From Acanthamoeba sp. SK_2022b (lineage: Eukaryota > Discosea > Longamoebia > Acanthamoebidae): 64,000 nt of DNA. The position numbers were made by a program, and so were the translations under genes. The stretch is from the NCBI GenBank assembly GCA_027943245.1, contig JANDJZ010000016.1, positions 1 through 64,000 of the forward strand. Reading direction: 5' to 3'. Below the pieces are notes generated by a model. The model was not told the DNA's origin. It made no database searches and saw only the letters and a program-made list of their open reading frames with translations. This document shows positions 11,715 through 22,967 of this stretch, in pieces; position 1 is the stretch's first letter, and each line of letters starts with the position of its first letter.

Positions 11715-13961
11715 TTAGAAGAGCTTGGTGACGACGCTCTTGTGCTCCAGGTAGTTGGAGAGAGCCTCCTCTCCGAGCTCACGGCCCATGCCGCTCCTCT
11801 TGAAGCCACCGAAGGGCTGCGCGCTGTCGTAGACGTTGAAGCCTAAAGCGGGGATGTGGGTGAGCAAGGCCTTGTCAAGAGGAGAGCTCAAAGAGGGTGG
11901 GAGCCAAAGATACGTACAGTTGACCCAGACGGTGCCGGCCCTAAGCTTGCTGGCGACGTAGTGAGCCTTGCCGACGTCCTTGGTCCAGACGCCGGCGGCG
12001 AGGCCGTAGACGGAGTCGTTGGCACGCTCGATGACCTCATCCAGTTCGGAGTACTTCATGATGGACATCACGGGGCCGAAGATCTCCTCGCGGGCGATGG
12101 TCATGTTGTCGGACACGTCGGCAAAGACGGTGGGGGCCACGAAGTAGCCCTTGTCGCCGACGCGGGCACCACCGGCAGTCAGGCTGGCGCCCTCCTTCTG
12201 ACCGAGATTGATGTAGTGCAGGATGCGCTCCATCTGCTCTTGCGAGACCTAGGAAACAAAGCGAGTGAGGTCGACGTTTGGTGTGGGTGAAGGCAAGGAG
12301 TAGCGCCTACCTGAGGACCCTGCTCGGTGTCGGCGTGGAAGGGGTTGCCGACCTTCCTCTTCTTGGCGAGCTCGCTGCTCTTCTCAACGAATTCGTCGTA
12401 CTGCTTCTTGTGCACAAACACACGCGAACCTAGGACCCGGGGGGGGGGGCATAGGATGTGAGAGGCAGGACTCGCGGCTAAACAACAAATCATAATAGCG
12501 ATATAGGGGATTGGGGAGGCGACGTCGTACCCGCAGTGCACACCTGGCCGTGGTTGAAGAAGAGACCAAAGTGAGCGCCAGCGATGGCCTCCTTGAGGTC
12601 GGCATCGGGGAGGACGATGTTAGGGGACTTGCCGCCGAGCTCGAGAGTCACGCGCTTAAGGTTGCTCGAGGCCGAGGCAGCCAGGATCTTGTGGCCGACC
12701 TCGGTGGAGCCGGTAAAGGCCACCTTGTCAACCTGCCGATGCCCCCCCCCCCAACAAGAGAACTCTTAAGTGGCAGGCTTGGCAGTTGTTGTGACGGGAT
12801 CAGGAGGATGTACGAGGTTGTGCTTGGCAAGGAGGGCACCGGCGTCACCCTGGCCGGGGAGGACGTTGACGACACCAGCGGGGTAGCCGGCCTCCTTGAT
12901 GAGCTCAGCCAGCCTGAGGGCTGTCAGGGGGGTCTGCTCGGCGGGCTTGAGGATGCTTACGCAACCGGTGGCGAGCACGGGGGCCAGCTTCCAGGCCGCC
13001 ATCAGCAGAGGGAAGTTCCAGGGGACTAGATGTGGCACACGAGACACGAAGCTGTCAGCTACCACCCACGCAAAGCGCAGTAAGCGCTGAAAACGCACTG
13101 ATCTGAGCGGCCACGCCAATGGGCTCCTTGCGAGTGTAGGTGAAGTAGTCGTTGGAGGCAGTGGGAATAGTCTTGCCCGAGATCTTGTCGGCCCAGCCGG
13201 CGTAGTAGCGCAGACACTGGATCGTGAGACTCACATCGGCCTGTGCGTGGCAACGGCAGCGAAGCGCAAATGAGGGATGAACAGTGTATAACAGGGCCGA
13301 CAACATGAGCGAGGAGAGGCGACACATACCGCGTTGGCGATGTGAACGGGCTTGCCGTTGTCTGCGGACTCAAGTGCGGCGAGCTCGTCCCTGTGCTGTT
13401 CGACCAGGTCGGCGAGACGACGGAGCAGGTTGGCGCGATCGTAGCAGGTGGCCTTCGACCAAGGGCCCTTGTCAAAAGCACGGCGTGCTGCGGTAGACAA
13501 GTGAAGAATGGGGGGGGGGGATAACATTAGCTGAGTGAAGGTGACTAGCATGAAGATGGAAGGCCTACCCGAAGCGACAGCGCGCTCTACGTCCTCCGCA
13601 CCAGCCTCGTGGATGTCAGCCAGAACCTGCTCGTTGGTGGGGTTGAGCGTCTGGAAGGTAGAACCCGACGCAGAGTTCACCCACTCATTGTCGATGAACA
13701 GCTTGGTGTGCTGGATCTTGGGCTGTGCAATCAAATGGAACCAATAAATGGATTAGAAACGATAAAATCCTTGGGTTACCAAGCATACAGACGTACCGCG
13801 GCGGTGGTAAGAGCCCTCGCAGCCGACAGGCCGTGCACGGTGGTGGTACCCTACGTTCGTTTCGAAGTGGTACCGTGGTTGGTCAACAATCTTCAGCCAG
13901 GAGAAGGGGAGGCGAGACGTACAGCGACGCGAGACGAAGCCAAAGGAATAGCCCTGAGCAT
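11715..13961 (-). CDS. Mitochondrial aldehyde dehydrogenase (ALDH1/2 type)
   Basis: Oxidises aldehydes to acids with NAD+. The first exon reads [13 protein letters not shown] and is followed by an exon [15 protein letters not shown], together an arginine-rich mitochondrial presequence. Then come [18 protein letters not shown], the NAD-binding [11 protein letters not shown], the catalytic-base region [13 protein letters not shown] (Glu present), the nucleophile region [10 protein letters not shown] (Cys present), [13 protein letters not shown] and the C-terminal [20 protein letters not shown] ending VVTKLF. About nine introns, with 5' donors mostly GTACG/GTAGG. Several introns contain runs of nine or more C or G near the 3' splice site. 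The shared upstream region with the divergent SDR gene is only 206 bp. Confidence 0.93.
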
Positions 13962-14167
13962 TATTAGGTGGCAGGCGAGAGGGGGGGGGGGCGATGGGTG
14001 CTTGTGGGAGGGGAGTCGAAGAGACGAGGGCGAAGGGCGAGGTGCTTTTATGGGCCAGGCCAGGCGATCCCCGATAGGCGGGAAACGATGAAGGAAAATT
14101 GTAGGGAAAAACCTGGGTTGTTCTCGCGCATTTACGAAAGCCAGCGAGGGCGGACGACTGTCGAGAG
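13962..14167. promoter_or_regulatory. Divergent promoter region, ALDH / SDR
   Basis: 206 nt separate the divergent start codons of the aldehyde dehydrogenase (-) and the short-chain dehydrogenase (+), so both promoters must lie here or overlap the genes. A run of about ten G at 13981-13990 is present. No canonical TATA box is evident. Confidence 0.45.
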
Positions 14168-15478
14168 ATGGAAGGCGCAGCTGCATTTGTGGGCAAGACC
14201 GCCATAGTTACGGGTGCGGGAGCTGGACTGGGTCGTGCCATCAGTAGGGCGTTCGCCCGCGAAGGGGCCAACGTGGTGATAGTGGACCTCGACCCAGATG
14301 CCGGTGCGACGCGTCGGTGCCAGTGGGGGCGGTGGCACTGATTGACGTTACAGGTGCCGCTCTACTGGCGTGCAGGGCGAGAGAACGAGAAGTACATCAA
14401 GGAGCAGCTTGGTGCACCAGTGCTCTTTGTCGAGGCCGACGTCAGCAAGGAAGAGGACGTGAAGAAGATGGTAGAGACCACTCTCAGTACCTTTGGTGCG
14501 CTGCATCTGTGGCTCTTCTCTACCACGTGCTACGGGAGATGTCCCTACCTTACCTACTGCCGCTCTGCTCTACAGGTGGAGTGGATGTGCTGATTAATAA
14601 CGCAGGCGTGAGCTGGTTCGGCTCGATGTTCGAAGACAACGCAGTGAACCTCTTTGACCGGGTCATGGCCATCAATGTGCGGTAAGTACACAATAGCCAG
14701 TTGGGATTTACCCTCCTGGACCAACCCGTCAACCCTGCAGGGGCTGCTACCTCTGCACTAAGCATGTTGCTGAGCAGGCTATGAAGAAGAGCGGCAAAGG
14801 AGGTGCCATCGTCAACATCGCTTCGACCAGGCGAGTCGCTCTCTTTCTCGACCAAGAAATTGGCTTTCCTTCTTCTCGCTCATCTCTTTCACGATGGTCA
14901 GGGCCCTGCAATCGGAGCCCAATACCGAGGCCTACTCTGCCAGCAAGGGCGCCGTGCTCGCGCTCACCCACTCCATGGGCGTGTCGCTCGGCGAGTACGG
15001 CATTCGCGTCAACTCCATCTGGTACGGGCTGGTGCGCAAGCCACGCCTGCCTCCGCCCTGGCCGTGCTGACGTCATCGGTTGGGTGGCGAGACAGTCCAG
15101 GCTGGATTGAGGTCCGCGACTGGCAAAAGTCGGGCAAAGCGCAGCAGCCAACGCTCGACGAAAGCGACCACAAGCAGGTGCCCTCTCCTCTCCTCTCCTC
15201 TCCTCTCCTCTCCTCTCCTCTCCTCTCCTCTCCTCTCCCTCCTCTCCTCTCCAAGACCTTGAGTGGCCACTGACCGCTTACTCCGCCGCCTCTGTTAAGC
15301 ATCCTGTCGGGCGAGTGGGACGGCCCGATGACATAGCCGAGGCCTGCCTCTTCTTGAGCGATGGCCGGAAGTCGGGCTTCATGACCGCGCAGAACATCAC
15401 CGTTGACGGCGGCATGACCAAGAAGATGATCTACTCCCACGACTTCTCTTCCAAGGAGGAGTGGAAGAAGAAGGACTA
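14168..15478 (+). CDS. Short-chain dehydrogenase/reductase (SDR)
   Basis: NAD(P)-dependent oxidoreductase of the classical SDR family. It begins [20 protein letters not shown] with the TGxxxGLG cofactor motif, followed by [28 protein letters not shown], the NNAG motif ([16 protein letters not shown]), NIAST containing the catalytic serine, and [18 protein letters not shown] containing the YxxxK pair. The C-terminus reads [20 protein letters not shown] ... [12 protein letters not shown], standard for the family, with a short lysine-rich tail (SKEEWKKKD). About five introns; one carries a pyrimidine pentamer array. Substrate cannot be told from sequence. Confidence 0.92.
15183..15238. repeat. 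(TCTCC)n microsatellite
   Basis: About eleven copies of the pentamer TCTCC inside an intron of the SDR gene, just 5' of the exon that begins [11 protein letters not shown]. It forms an extended polypyrimidine tract on the sense strand. Confidence 0.93.
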
Positions 15479-15618
15479 GGCCAGCCAGCACCAGAATACA
15501 CGCGCTACACGGACTTTATGATCCTAAAGTGAATGTTCGCTTACGATACGATCTGTACAAATGCGCTGGTTCTCGCGAACGCTTACTACAAGGAGCTGGT
15601 GGTCGAGTAGTGGCACCC

Positions 15619-16182
15619 TTACTCTTCGGCATCAGCGTCATCCCGCTTGTACGCTGCCATCTCCTTCTTGTAGCGCTCGTTGTCCTGAGTGTAGAGATCG
15701 ACATATGGCTTCTTCTTGTCCTCGGAAAGCTCCTTCCACATGGTGCCGAGAGTCTTGAGCACCTCGACGCCCTTGAGATCGGGATGCTTCTTGACCACAT
15801 CCGGCCGCACAGCAGCACCTGCACGACCAGTGGTTCTAAGATAAGACGTCCCAACACGGAAGCGAAGCGAAGCGAGAACAGAAGCGTGCGTCTACGTACA
15901 GAACTGCATGTAGGAAGTCAACGGACGTCTGGGAGCGTTGGCGTCTTTGGCTTTGCCATCGGACTTGCACTTCTTACTGTTCTTCTCCTTCTTACCCTTC
16001 TTCGTCGCCTTACCTTTGTCCTTCTTCTCCTTCTTCGCCGAGGTTTCAGCGTTCTTGGTCTTCTTGTCGATGGTTTTCTTGGGCGGCGAAGGCTTTTTCA
16101 CGGCCGTCTTGGCAGGAGCCTTCTTGGTCTTCTTGGCCTTGGTTTCGACTGAGGCCGACGTGGGGATGTCTTGGGAGCTCAT
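15619..16182 (-). CDS. HMG-box chromatin protein (HMGB/NHP6-like)
   Basis: Nuclear DNA-bending protein. The N-terminal half is lysine-rich (KKTKKAPAKTAVKKPSPPKK and repeats), resembling histone H1-type tails. The C-terminal half is one HMG box: DANAPRRPLTSYMQFCAAVR, then VLKTLGTMWKELSEDKKKPY and NERYKKEMAAYK, followed by a short acidic end (DDADAEE). One intron splits the box after MQF; the junction T|GT restores Cys-Ala-Ala. About 155 residues, similar to a single-box HMGB with an extended basic tail. The start ATG at 16182 and stop at 15619 are clear. Confidence 0.93.
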
Positions 16183-16569
16183 GATGCAAGCGGCTGGTGG
16201 CGGGTCGAAGAGTGGTAGGTAGTGTGGTAGGATGAGTAAGGAGGAATTGCGGTTGCTTTTTATGAGGAAGCCGAGCCGCCGAAGCCGGCAAAGTCGCCCT
16301 TGCCTGCCAAGTGGGCGCGCTTCGCCATTCGCCGGGCCTGTGTTTCTTGGTGTAAAGCCAAAAGAAAAAGTGAAAGAAAAAGAAAATGTAGAACAAAAGC
16401 CAGAAGATGAAGACTCCTCGCGAAGAGGACGGGTTTGCAGGGGCGACAGCACAAGGAGCAGAGCGAACCGTCCGTGAACCAAGCTTAACCACCTATTGGC
16501 TCACGAGAGTTGTATTCCTCCGGTAAAGCCACTCCCCTGCGCTACTGTGGAGGAGGAACTCACGGAGTC
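16183..16569. promoter_or_regulatory. Divergent promoter region, HMG-box / lipase maturation factor
   Basis: 387 nt between divergent start codons. AG-rich around 16360-16440. No RNA gene or clear core element is seen. Confidence 0.4.
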
Positions 16570-19033
16570 ATGGTTCTGCTCAGGCTTCTTTGCTTCATCT
16601 ACTTTATTGCCTTCCTCTCCGCCTACCACCAAGTACTACTTCCTGTGTAAACGATGCCTGTGTTTGCTCGTCCTGACGCGCGTGTTAGGCCCCTGCCCTC
16701 ATCGGCACTAAAGGACTGCTGCCTGCAAATCGCTACATGAAAACAGTGCTCGACCACTATCAGTCGGTCGAAGGGACACACACCTACTCTCACTATATTC
16801 AGGTTCCTCTTCCTCTTTGCCAGGATCTTGGCCTATCTTCATCTGTTTGATCGCTTTGTCCTTTCGATAGGTGCCAAGCCTGCTCTGGCTCGTAGAGTTC
16901 AGCGATGAACGCCTGGCTGCGCTATGCCTGACTGGCGTGACCCTCTCGGTGATTGCTATTCTCGGATACACGACTCTCCCGATCATGATGGCCTTGTGGG
17001 CACTTTACATGTCACTGAGCAACGTTGGACAGCTATTCTATGGTAAGCTCCTTTGCAAGAGTGATACACGTCTGAACGATTGGTTCTATCCACTACATGC
17101 AGGTTATGGATGGGAGATACAGCTGCTCGAGACGGGGTTCTTGGCAATCTGGCTGTGCCCTGTGTGGTCACGTGAGGCGTTGCCCCGGCACACGCCGCCA
17201 CCCTTCATCCTGATGCTCTTGCTTCGATGGCTGATCTTCCGCATTATGCTGGGTGCCGTACGTTCGTGATCTGCTTTGAAGCGAAACGCTAAGAAGGAAG
17301 CACCATCTGAAGAGTGTTGGTCGTGCAGGGGCTTATTAAGACTAGGAGCTACGATGATTGCTGGACAGCGCTAACGTGCCTCGACTATCATTACGAGACG
17401 CAGCCCATCCCGAATCCCTTAAGGTTGCGACCCTGTCGCGCTCTCACGTACAGCTTCGAGACGTTAAGACCGATGTGTGCGCAGTTGGTGGATACATCAG
17501 GGGCCACATTGGTTTCATGCTTGTGGCGTGATGACGAACCACATTGTCGAGGTACTGTCCCTTCTTTCGCGCGAGTCACTTTCAGAGACCTCACCTTCAC
17601 TTGCTCGGTCCGATCAACTCAGTTGGTGGTGCCTTGGTTTATCTTTCTGCCATATCGTCGAGTAAGGAATCTCTCTGGCGTGCTGCTCGTCGGTTTCCAG
17701 ATCATGCTCATTCTCTCCGGGGTACTGCAGTTTTTTCTTTCTTGGTGCTCCTTCACAAACCGCTGGCTGCAAAGACTCAGTTTTGCTTACATGTCATTCT
17801 AATCTTAGAACCTATCGTTCCTCAACTGGCTGACGATTTGCCCAGCTATCGCCTGCTTTGATGATTCCTTTCTGGCGCGCCTGCCCTTGTGGTCGAGCGC
17901 TACTCGAAACAAGCTTGCGGAGCTACAGAGACCCAAGCCACGGTATTTGCCACAAATCGAGCTTTATTCGGTGTAGCCCTGACATGGTCCTGTTGCAGAC
18001 CTGTGCCAAGGCAACAGCTCAAACGGCGGTCCACCATGTTCAAGTGTCTCCGAAGAGGAGGTCAAGTGCTTCGCTCGGTCGCACTATTCTTTCTGACCAT
18101 CGTTATCCTCACGTTGAGCGCTGGACCTGTTCGGAACCTCATCTCGCCCAATCAAGCAATGAATAGGTGCAAACCTCCACGGGCTAGCCAGTGGGTTCTG
18201 TACTCGCACTGACGTCATTGTGCTAACATAGATCATTCGACCCGCTTTCCCTCGTCAACACCTACGGAGCCTTCGGGACCGTTGGAAAGGAGAGACCAGA
18301 GGTTATCATTAAGGGCACGTACAATGAAACGATTGGTCCCCAGGTTAGTAGCCTTCAGCTTCATACATTTAATGCTCATGACGTGCACTGATGCAACTGT
18401 TGGACAGACCGTGTGGGAGGAATACAACTTTAAGTGCAAGCCGGGCGATGTCGATGCCCGGCCTTGTATAGCGGTATGTATTTCATCTCGTCCGCTTCAC
18501 TTCAATAGAGCTTCTTCTGAGCACTTGCGATAGGCGCCATATCACTATCGTATCGATTGGCAGATCTGGTTCGCTGCCATGCAATCTTACGAGCACAATC
18601 CCTGTACGTGCAGTCTTAGCAATTAGGGTAGTTACGCTTCAGCTTACCACATTCATACCTACCAGGGCTCGTTCACCTTGTGGCAAAGCTCCTTGCTGGC
18701 GATCGCGCTGCGTTTGACTTGCTTGGGCCCAGCCCCTTTACTGCCGACAAACCGCCTAAGTTCATCAAGCTCGATCTGTATCGCTACAAGATGACTCGCT
18801 TGTTTAAAAACACAGGCGCCTGGTGGTAAGCGTCCCCTGCTCTGGTGCAGTATCTTCCACTGGCTCAGCGTTGCACATGCTGGTACAGGAAGCGACGGTT
18901 CATGAGGGAGTACCTGGGGCCGCTGTCTCTGAACAATCCGCAGCTGCTGAACTACCTACAGTCGAACTTCGGATGGACTCCGGGACGAGAGACAGTAAGG
19001 CGGCTTGACCCAGAGAATCCTAGAGTCAATTGA
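16570..19033 (+). CDS. Lipase maturation factor family ER membrane protein (LMF1/2-like)
   Basis: LMF proteins are multi-pass ER proteins needed for folding of secreted dimeric lipases. The first exon reads MVLLRLLCFIYFIAFLSAYH and joins in frame to ALIGTKGLLPANRYM, the family's N-terminal signature. Then come GYGWEIQLLETGFLAIWLCP, LLLRWLIFRIMLGAGLIKTR, CLDYHYETQPIPNPL (a hallmark of the family), WFHACGVMTNHIVE, GVLLVGFQIMLILSG, KERPEVIIKGTYNETI, WEEYNFKCKPGDV, YHYRIDWQIWFAAMQSYEHN and KRRFMREYLGPLSLNNPQLL. About ten short introns. The reading frame ends at 19031-19033 after GRETVRRLDPENPRVN. An intron at GRET is possible but would overlap the opposite-strand gene 43 nt away. Confidence 0.9.
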
Positions 19034-19075
19034 TATTTAATAATGATAACACTCTGCGACCCACGTGTAACAAGG

Positions 19076-19725
19076 TCAGCTCTCGTTCTCTTCCTCTTCA
19101 TCGGACGATTCCGCCTGCTGTACACTTCGCTTGGTCTCGATCTTCTCAACGAACCCTTCGGTGAGTTCCAGAAGTTTCTGTTTCGTAACGCGACAAGTCA
19201 GACCTCCGTGAGCAGGCACCTCGGATTCGGAGTGGTACCTTCATGTGCTCGCTCTTAAGATGGTTGTCGGCAGCTGCCTCGCTTCGCCACTAAAGCGAAA
19301 AGGACGAAAGGAGGGTGAGCACGCGGGGCAGTCAATCCTGGCGGACGTACCCCTTCCGTGAAGCACACGATTGTGGGATCGTCTTCGTCTTGCAATACGT
19401 TGAAGAACATGCAACCTGTGCGCCATCCACGCGTGCTGTTACCATAGAAAGGCAGCTAAAAGATCTGCGCAGCGAACCTTCTTCCTGTCGGCTGAGGTCA
19501 ATAATCTTAAGCTCCTCTACAATGTCTTCAAGGGCATCTGTTTTGTCGGCCTTCACATACAGTTGCGATACCTGTTGCCCCAGCATATGAGGTAAGCGCA
19601 GGACCACTCCACACCAGTGCACTTGAACCAATCTATCCCGATTTATGCTCGCAGCAAGAGCATGCGCCATGTGCACGAACCACAAAGACTGCTCTTGCCT
19701 GCTTGGCAGAGGCCGGTTCTTCCAT
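19076..19725 (-). CDS. Small antibiotic biosynthesis monooxygenase (ABM) fold protein
   Basis: Five small exons, all joined at phase-consistent GT-AG sites, give about 118 residues. MEEPASAKQARAVFV joins VSQLYVKADKTDALEDIVEE (first beta strand and helix of the ferredoxin-like ABM fold), then SRQEEGCMFFNVLQDEDDPT (the family's EPGC..Y.V..D..DP signature, with Gln-Glu-Glu-Gly-Cys), IVCFTEGWRSEAAADNHLKS (matching the ExW...A...H motif) and EHMKKLLELTEGFVEKIE. An acidic tail SSDEEEENES follows. ABM proteins act as heme- or cofactor-free monooxygenases or as structural dimers; the substrate is unknown. It is tail-to-tail with the lipase maturation factor gene (43 nt) and divergent from endonuclease IV. 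Confidence 0.82.
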
Positions 19726-19995
19726 CTTTCGCGTTCCGTGTGCCCGGGCTGTTGAGGGAAGGAGGCACAAAAAAAGCTGCTGGTCGGAAAAGTATGTGGC
19801 GCCAAGCTCGCTCCCTCTGCTGGGCAGACTCCGCTCTTACGCGTTTCTTGCCCTTGCGCACGACACTTTTGCTACCAGCAGCGCCCGGCAATACCGCACT
19901 GCCAGCGCCCACTCGAAACTCGCTCCTCTCCCGCTTGCCAGCCACGATGCAAGGATGTATGGTTCCGCGACCTCTGTGCACCCCCCCCCCCGAAC

Positions 19996-21794
19996 ATGCT
20001 TTTCCTCTCCAGGCGTAAACCTAAGCGCGCTTGTTAGGCGAGCATGGCTCCAAAGCCAGCGATAAGCGAGTGGGCATGCACGTGAGCACCAAGTACGTCA
20101 GCAAAAATGCTGTTTTTTATGACGTCCCAGCTTTTCCGGTGCATTGCCCACCTTACCTGCTGCACACAGGGGCGGCCTGCCGTGCATCTTCGAACGAACG
20201 ACCAAGAAGGGCGGGAGTGCGGCCGCCTTCTTCCTGAAGAACCAGCGCACATGGAAGTACGCATCCGCATGGTATTGTTCCAGTTTCCGGTTGAGCTAAC
20301 AGGAACAACCAGACCGCCCAAGCTGCCCGATGCGGCGGTGATCAAAGAATTTGCAGACCAGATGACTAAGCATGGCATAGATGCAAGCTGCCTTCTTCCT
20401 CATGGCAACTATCTTGGTAGACTCGCCCTTCCCTGCCCAATGTGACCTCCACTCCATGATGTGAAACTGCTCACGCAACATTACAGTCAACTTATGCAAC
20501 GGAGCCAAGGATGAGACTGAGCTGCTAGGTATGCTTGGCCCTGGCTTTCCAATGTGCTACAATTCACTTTATCTCCTTGTCCAGCCAAGAGCAAGGCCTG
20601 TTTTATCGACGAGATGAAGAGGTGTGAACTGCTGGGCATCAAGATGCTCAATATCCACCCTGGATCCACGAAAGGGAAGGTGTCCATCCACGATTCCTGT
20701 GAAGGTGCGCTATCGTCAGATGTCTCACGAACGCTTTCCTGCTAACAAGCTTCACGTGTGTGTCAGTAATTGCCAACGCCATCAACGAGGCGCATAAAGA
20801 AGTAGCTAATGTGTCGGTGATCTTGGAGATCACCGCTGGTGGTGGCAACGCAGTCGGGAAGACCTTCGAGGAACTGAAAATGATCATCGATGGCGTGACC
20901 GACAAAGGTATGGGATTATGCTCCATGTGCCAGTCTTTGGGCCGTAACTTCTACCTGTCTGCCAGATCGCGTCGGGGTGTGTCTCGACACATGTCACATG
21001 TTCGCAGCGGGCTATGACATACGCACACAAGAGGCTTACGACGCCACTATGGCCAAGGTGGACGCCTTCTCTCTCTATTTTATTATTTTATTTTATTTTA
21101 ATTGATTGAAAAAACATGGCAAACGAACGGTTGTGGCAGTTTGAGGAGGTGGTGGGCCTCAAGTACCTAAAGGCAATCCACTTGAACGACAGCAAAGCTG
21201 GCCTCGGCAGCAAGGTGGACAGGCACGAAAATATTGGTGAGTGACTCAAGGCGCTACTTGAACCACTTTTTCCCCTGTGCTCGTCCAAACTAACGCTCAA
21301 ACAGGCAAGGGGTACGTGGGCCTCGAAGCTTTCAGATGCCTCATGAATGATGACCGGATGAACGGCATACCCCTGATCCTTGAGACCCCTGCCCCCTACA
21401 AGGTTCGTAAGGTTCTTCCGTAATTGCCACGACAGCGGACTTAATGCTCCTATTGTAGGGTTCATACCGCGACGAGGTCAAGCTGCTGTACAGCCTTGAG
21501 GGTAAGACAGAGCCCTATCCGCCACCGCCTGATGCTCCGGAGAAGACAACCAAGGGGAAGGGCGCGAAAACCACCAAGCTCAAGAAGAAGGACTCAGAAA
21601 AGGAGGAGGACGAAGATGACGAAGAGGTGGCAGAAGCCAAGAAGCCCCAGAGGCGCGTGGCAAAGACCACACGTAGCTCCGCCGCCAAGAGTGAAAAGGC
21701 CAAGAAGGAGAAGGATGCCGACGACGACGACGACGACTTCGAACCACCCAAGAAGAAGAAACGTCTCGCCAAGCGAACTAACCGAGGACAATGA
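19996..21794 (+). CDS. Endonuclease IV (AP endonuclease, Nfo/APN1 family)
   Basis: Cuts the phosphodiester bond 5' of abasic sites in base-excision repair, using a tri-zinc centre. The start [19 protein letters not shown] spans an intron joined in frame. All expected metal-ligand motifs are visible: [79 protein letters not shown] and [10 protein letters not shown]. After the TIM barrel is a long charged tail ([20 protein letters not shown] ... [12 protein letters not shown]), which looks like a nuclear localisation signal with an acidic patch. About nine introns. The intron around 21070-21139 is strikingly AT-rich (TTTTATTTTATTTTA). The poly-C run just before the ATG could hide a further upstream exon. 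Confidence 0.93.
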
Positions 21795-22363
21795 AGCGCG
21801 CAACTGCGGGGCCTGTGTCGTCAGTGCCATTTGCCCTGTGCATGTCATTGATTGGCGCACATAACTTTGACCGGTCGTTGTCCACATTTTGTTCGGCCCC
21901 TCCGTGGAAGCTAAAGGCGCCAGCAGTGGCGCCCAGGGCGAAGATGGCAGAACGGTGGCCATCACAGTTGTGTCTGCGTTCCGTTACGTCTGACCGGGGC
22001 AGTGGCATGTGGCCGAGGTGTGTTCTTGCTCTCCAGCCCTGGCGAATTTCCCTCACCTTCGCGCGATCTGGAAGTCGACAAAAAAGCCTGCCCAACCGCG
22101 AGTTGCTTTCCCTATCGAGCTTCCCTGTTTCAGTTACTCCGCCAAACCAACAACCACGCCACCGAGCTCTTGCCCCCTCACCAATTCTTCATTCGCGACA
22201 CCTTAACCCGCCTCAACTTGGAATCGCCTGACCGCGGCCATTGTCCCACGTATCCCGACCTGGCCCGCAACCTCACGCGGCAAGTAACGGCCACCCACGC
22301 CAACAAAGGCGAATTGGGGAGAAGGGGGGAAAAAAGGCGACAGACTCCAAACAGCAACATTAC
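21795..22363. other. Intergenic region with open frames but no recognised gene
   Basis: 569 nt between endonuclease IV and the next plus-strand gene. A plus-strand frame (ELLPPHQFFIRDTLTRLNLE) is open across 22140-22360 but has no start/splice context or family resemblance. It probably holds the upstream 3' UTR and the downstream promoter. Confidence 0.35.
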
Positions 22364-22935
22364 ATGGACACGAGAGCAGCACGGCCGCCAGAGGATGGCG
22401 CCGGTCCGGCCGAGGCCAAGGCGCCGAGGCCGTCGGCTCCCGCGGTGTCGTGGTGCGGGTTTTGTATGAGCGGCAGCAAGCGAGACAAGTACAGGCCGTT
22501 GCACCCCAGCGTGCCACAGAGCTTGTTGGAAGATGACGCGCCCGCACCTATCGTGTGCCCTACATGCTACGACTTCCTATCCCGTGAGTACTCCCGCAAG
22601 GTACGACGCTCAATCTATTGATTTTTTGTTCGAACAAAAAAACATCAACTCCAGATGAATTATGTTATTGATTTGGAGGTTGCGGCACTGACGCCTTGCG
22701 CTGCAGCGTGGAGATGACCACTGTCGGGCTGTGGCCTCAGACAGCGACAGCGACACGGACAACAACGAGGAGACGGAGCAGGAAAAGGAGCGCGAAGAGC
22801 GCTATCCCAACGCCTTTCCTGGTACTTCTCGCACTTCTCTTCAAAAGCCCATGACCTCTACAGTCCGCTGCTAGTGTGATTCTCCATCACAATGGGCGCC
22901 GGCACGACTTTGGCACCACCTGCCACGAGGCGTTT

Positions 22936-22967
<32 letters not shown>

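Noticed and set aside
15080..15270. Glu-Arg repeat peptide from the TCTCC array
   Set aside because: The array sits between two SDR exons with good splice sites, so it is intronic.
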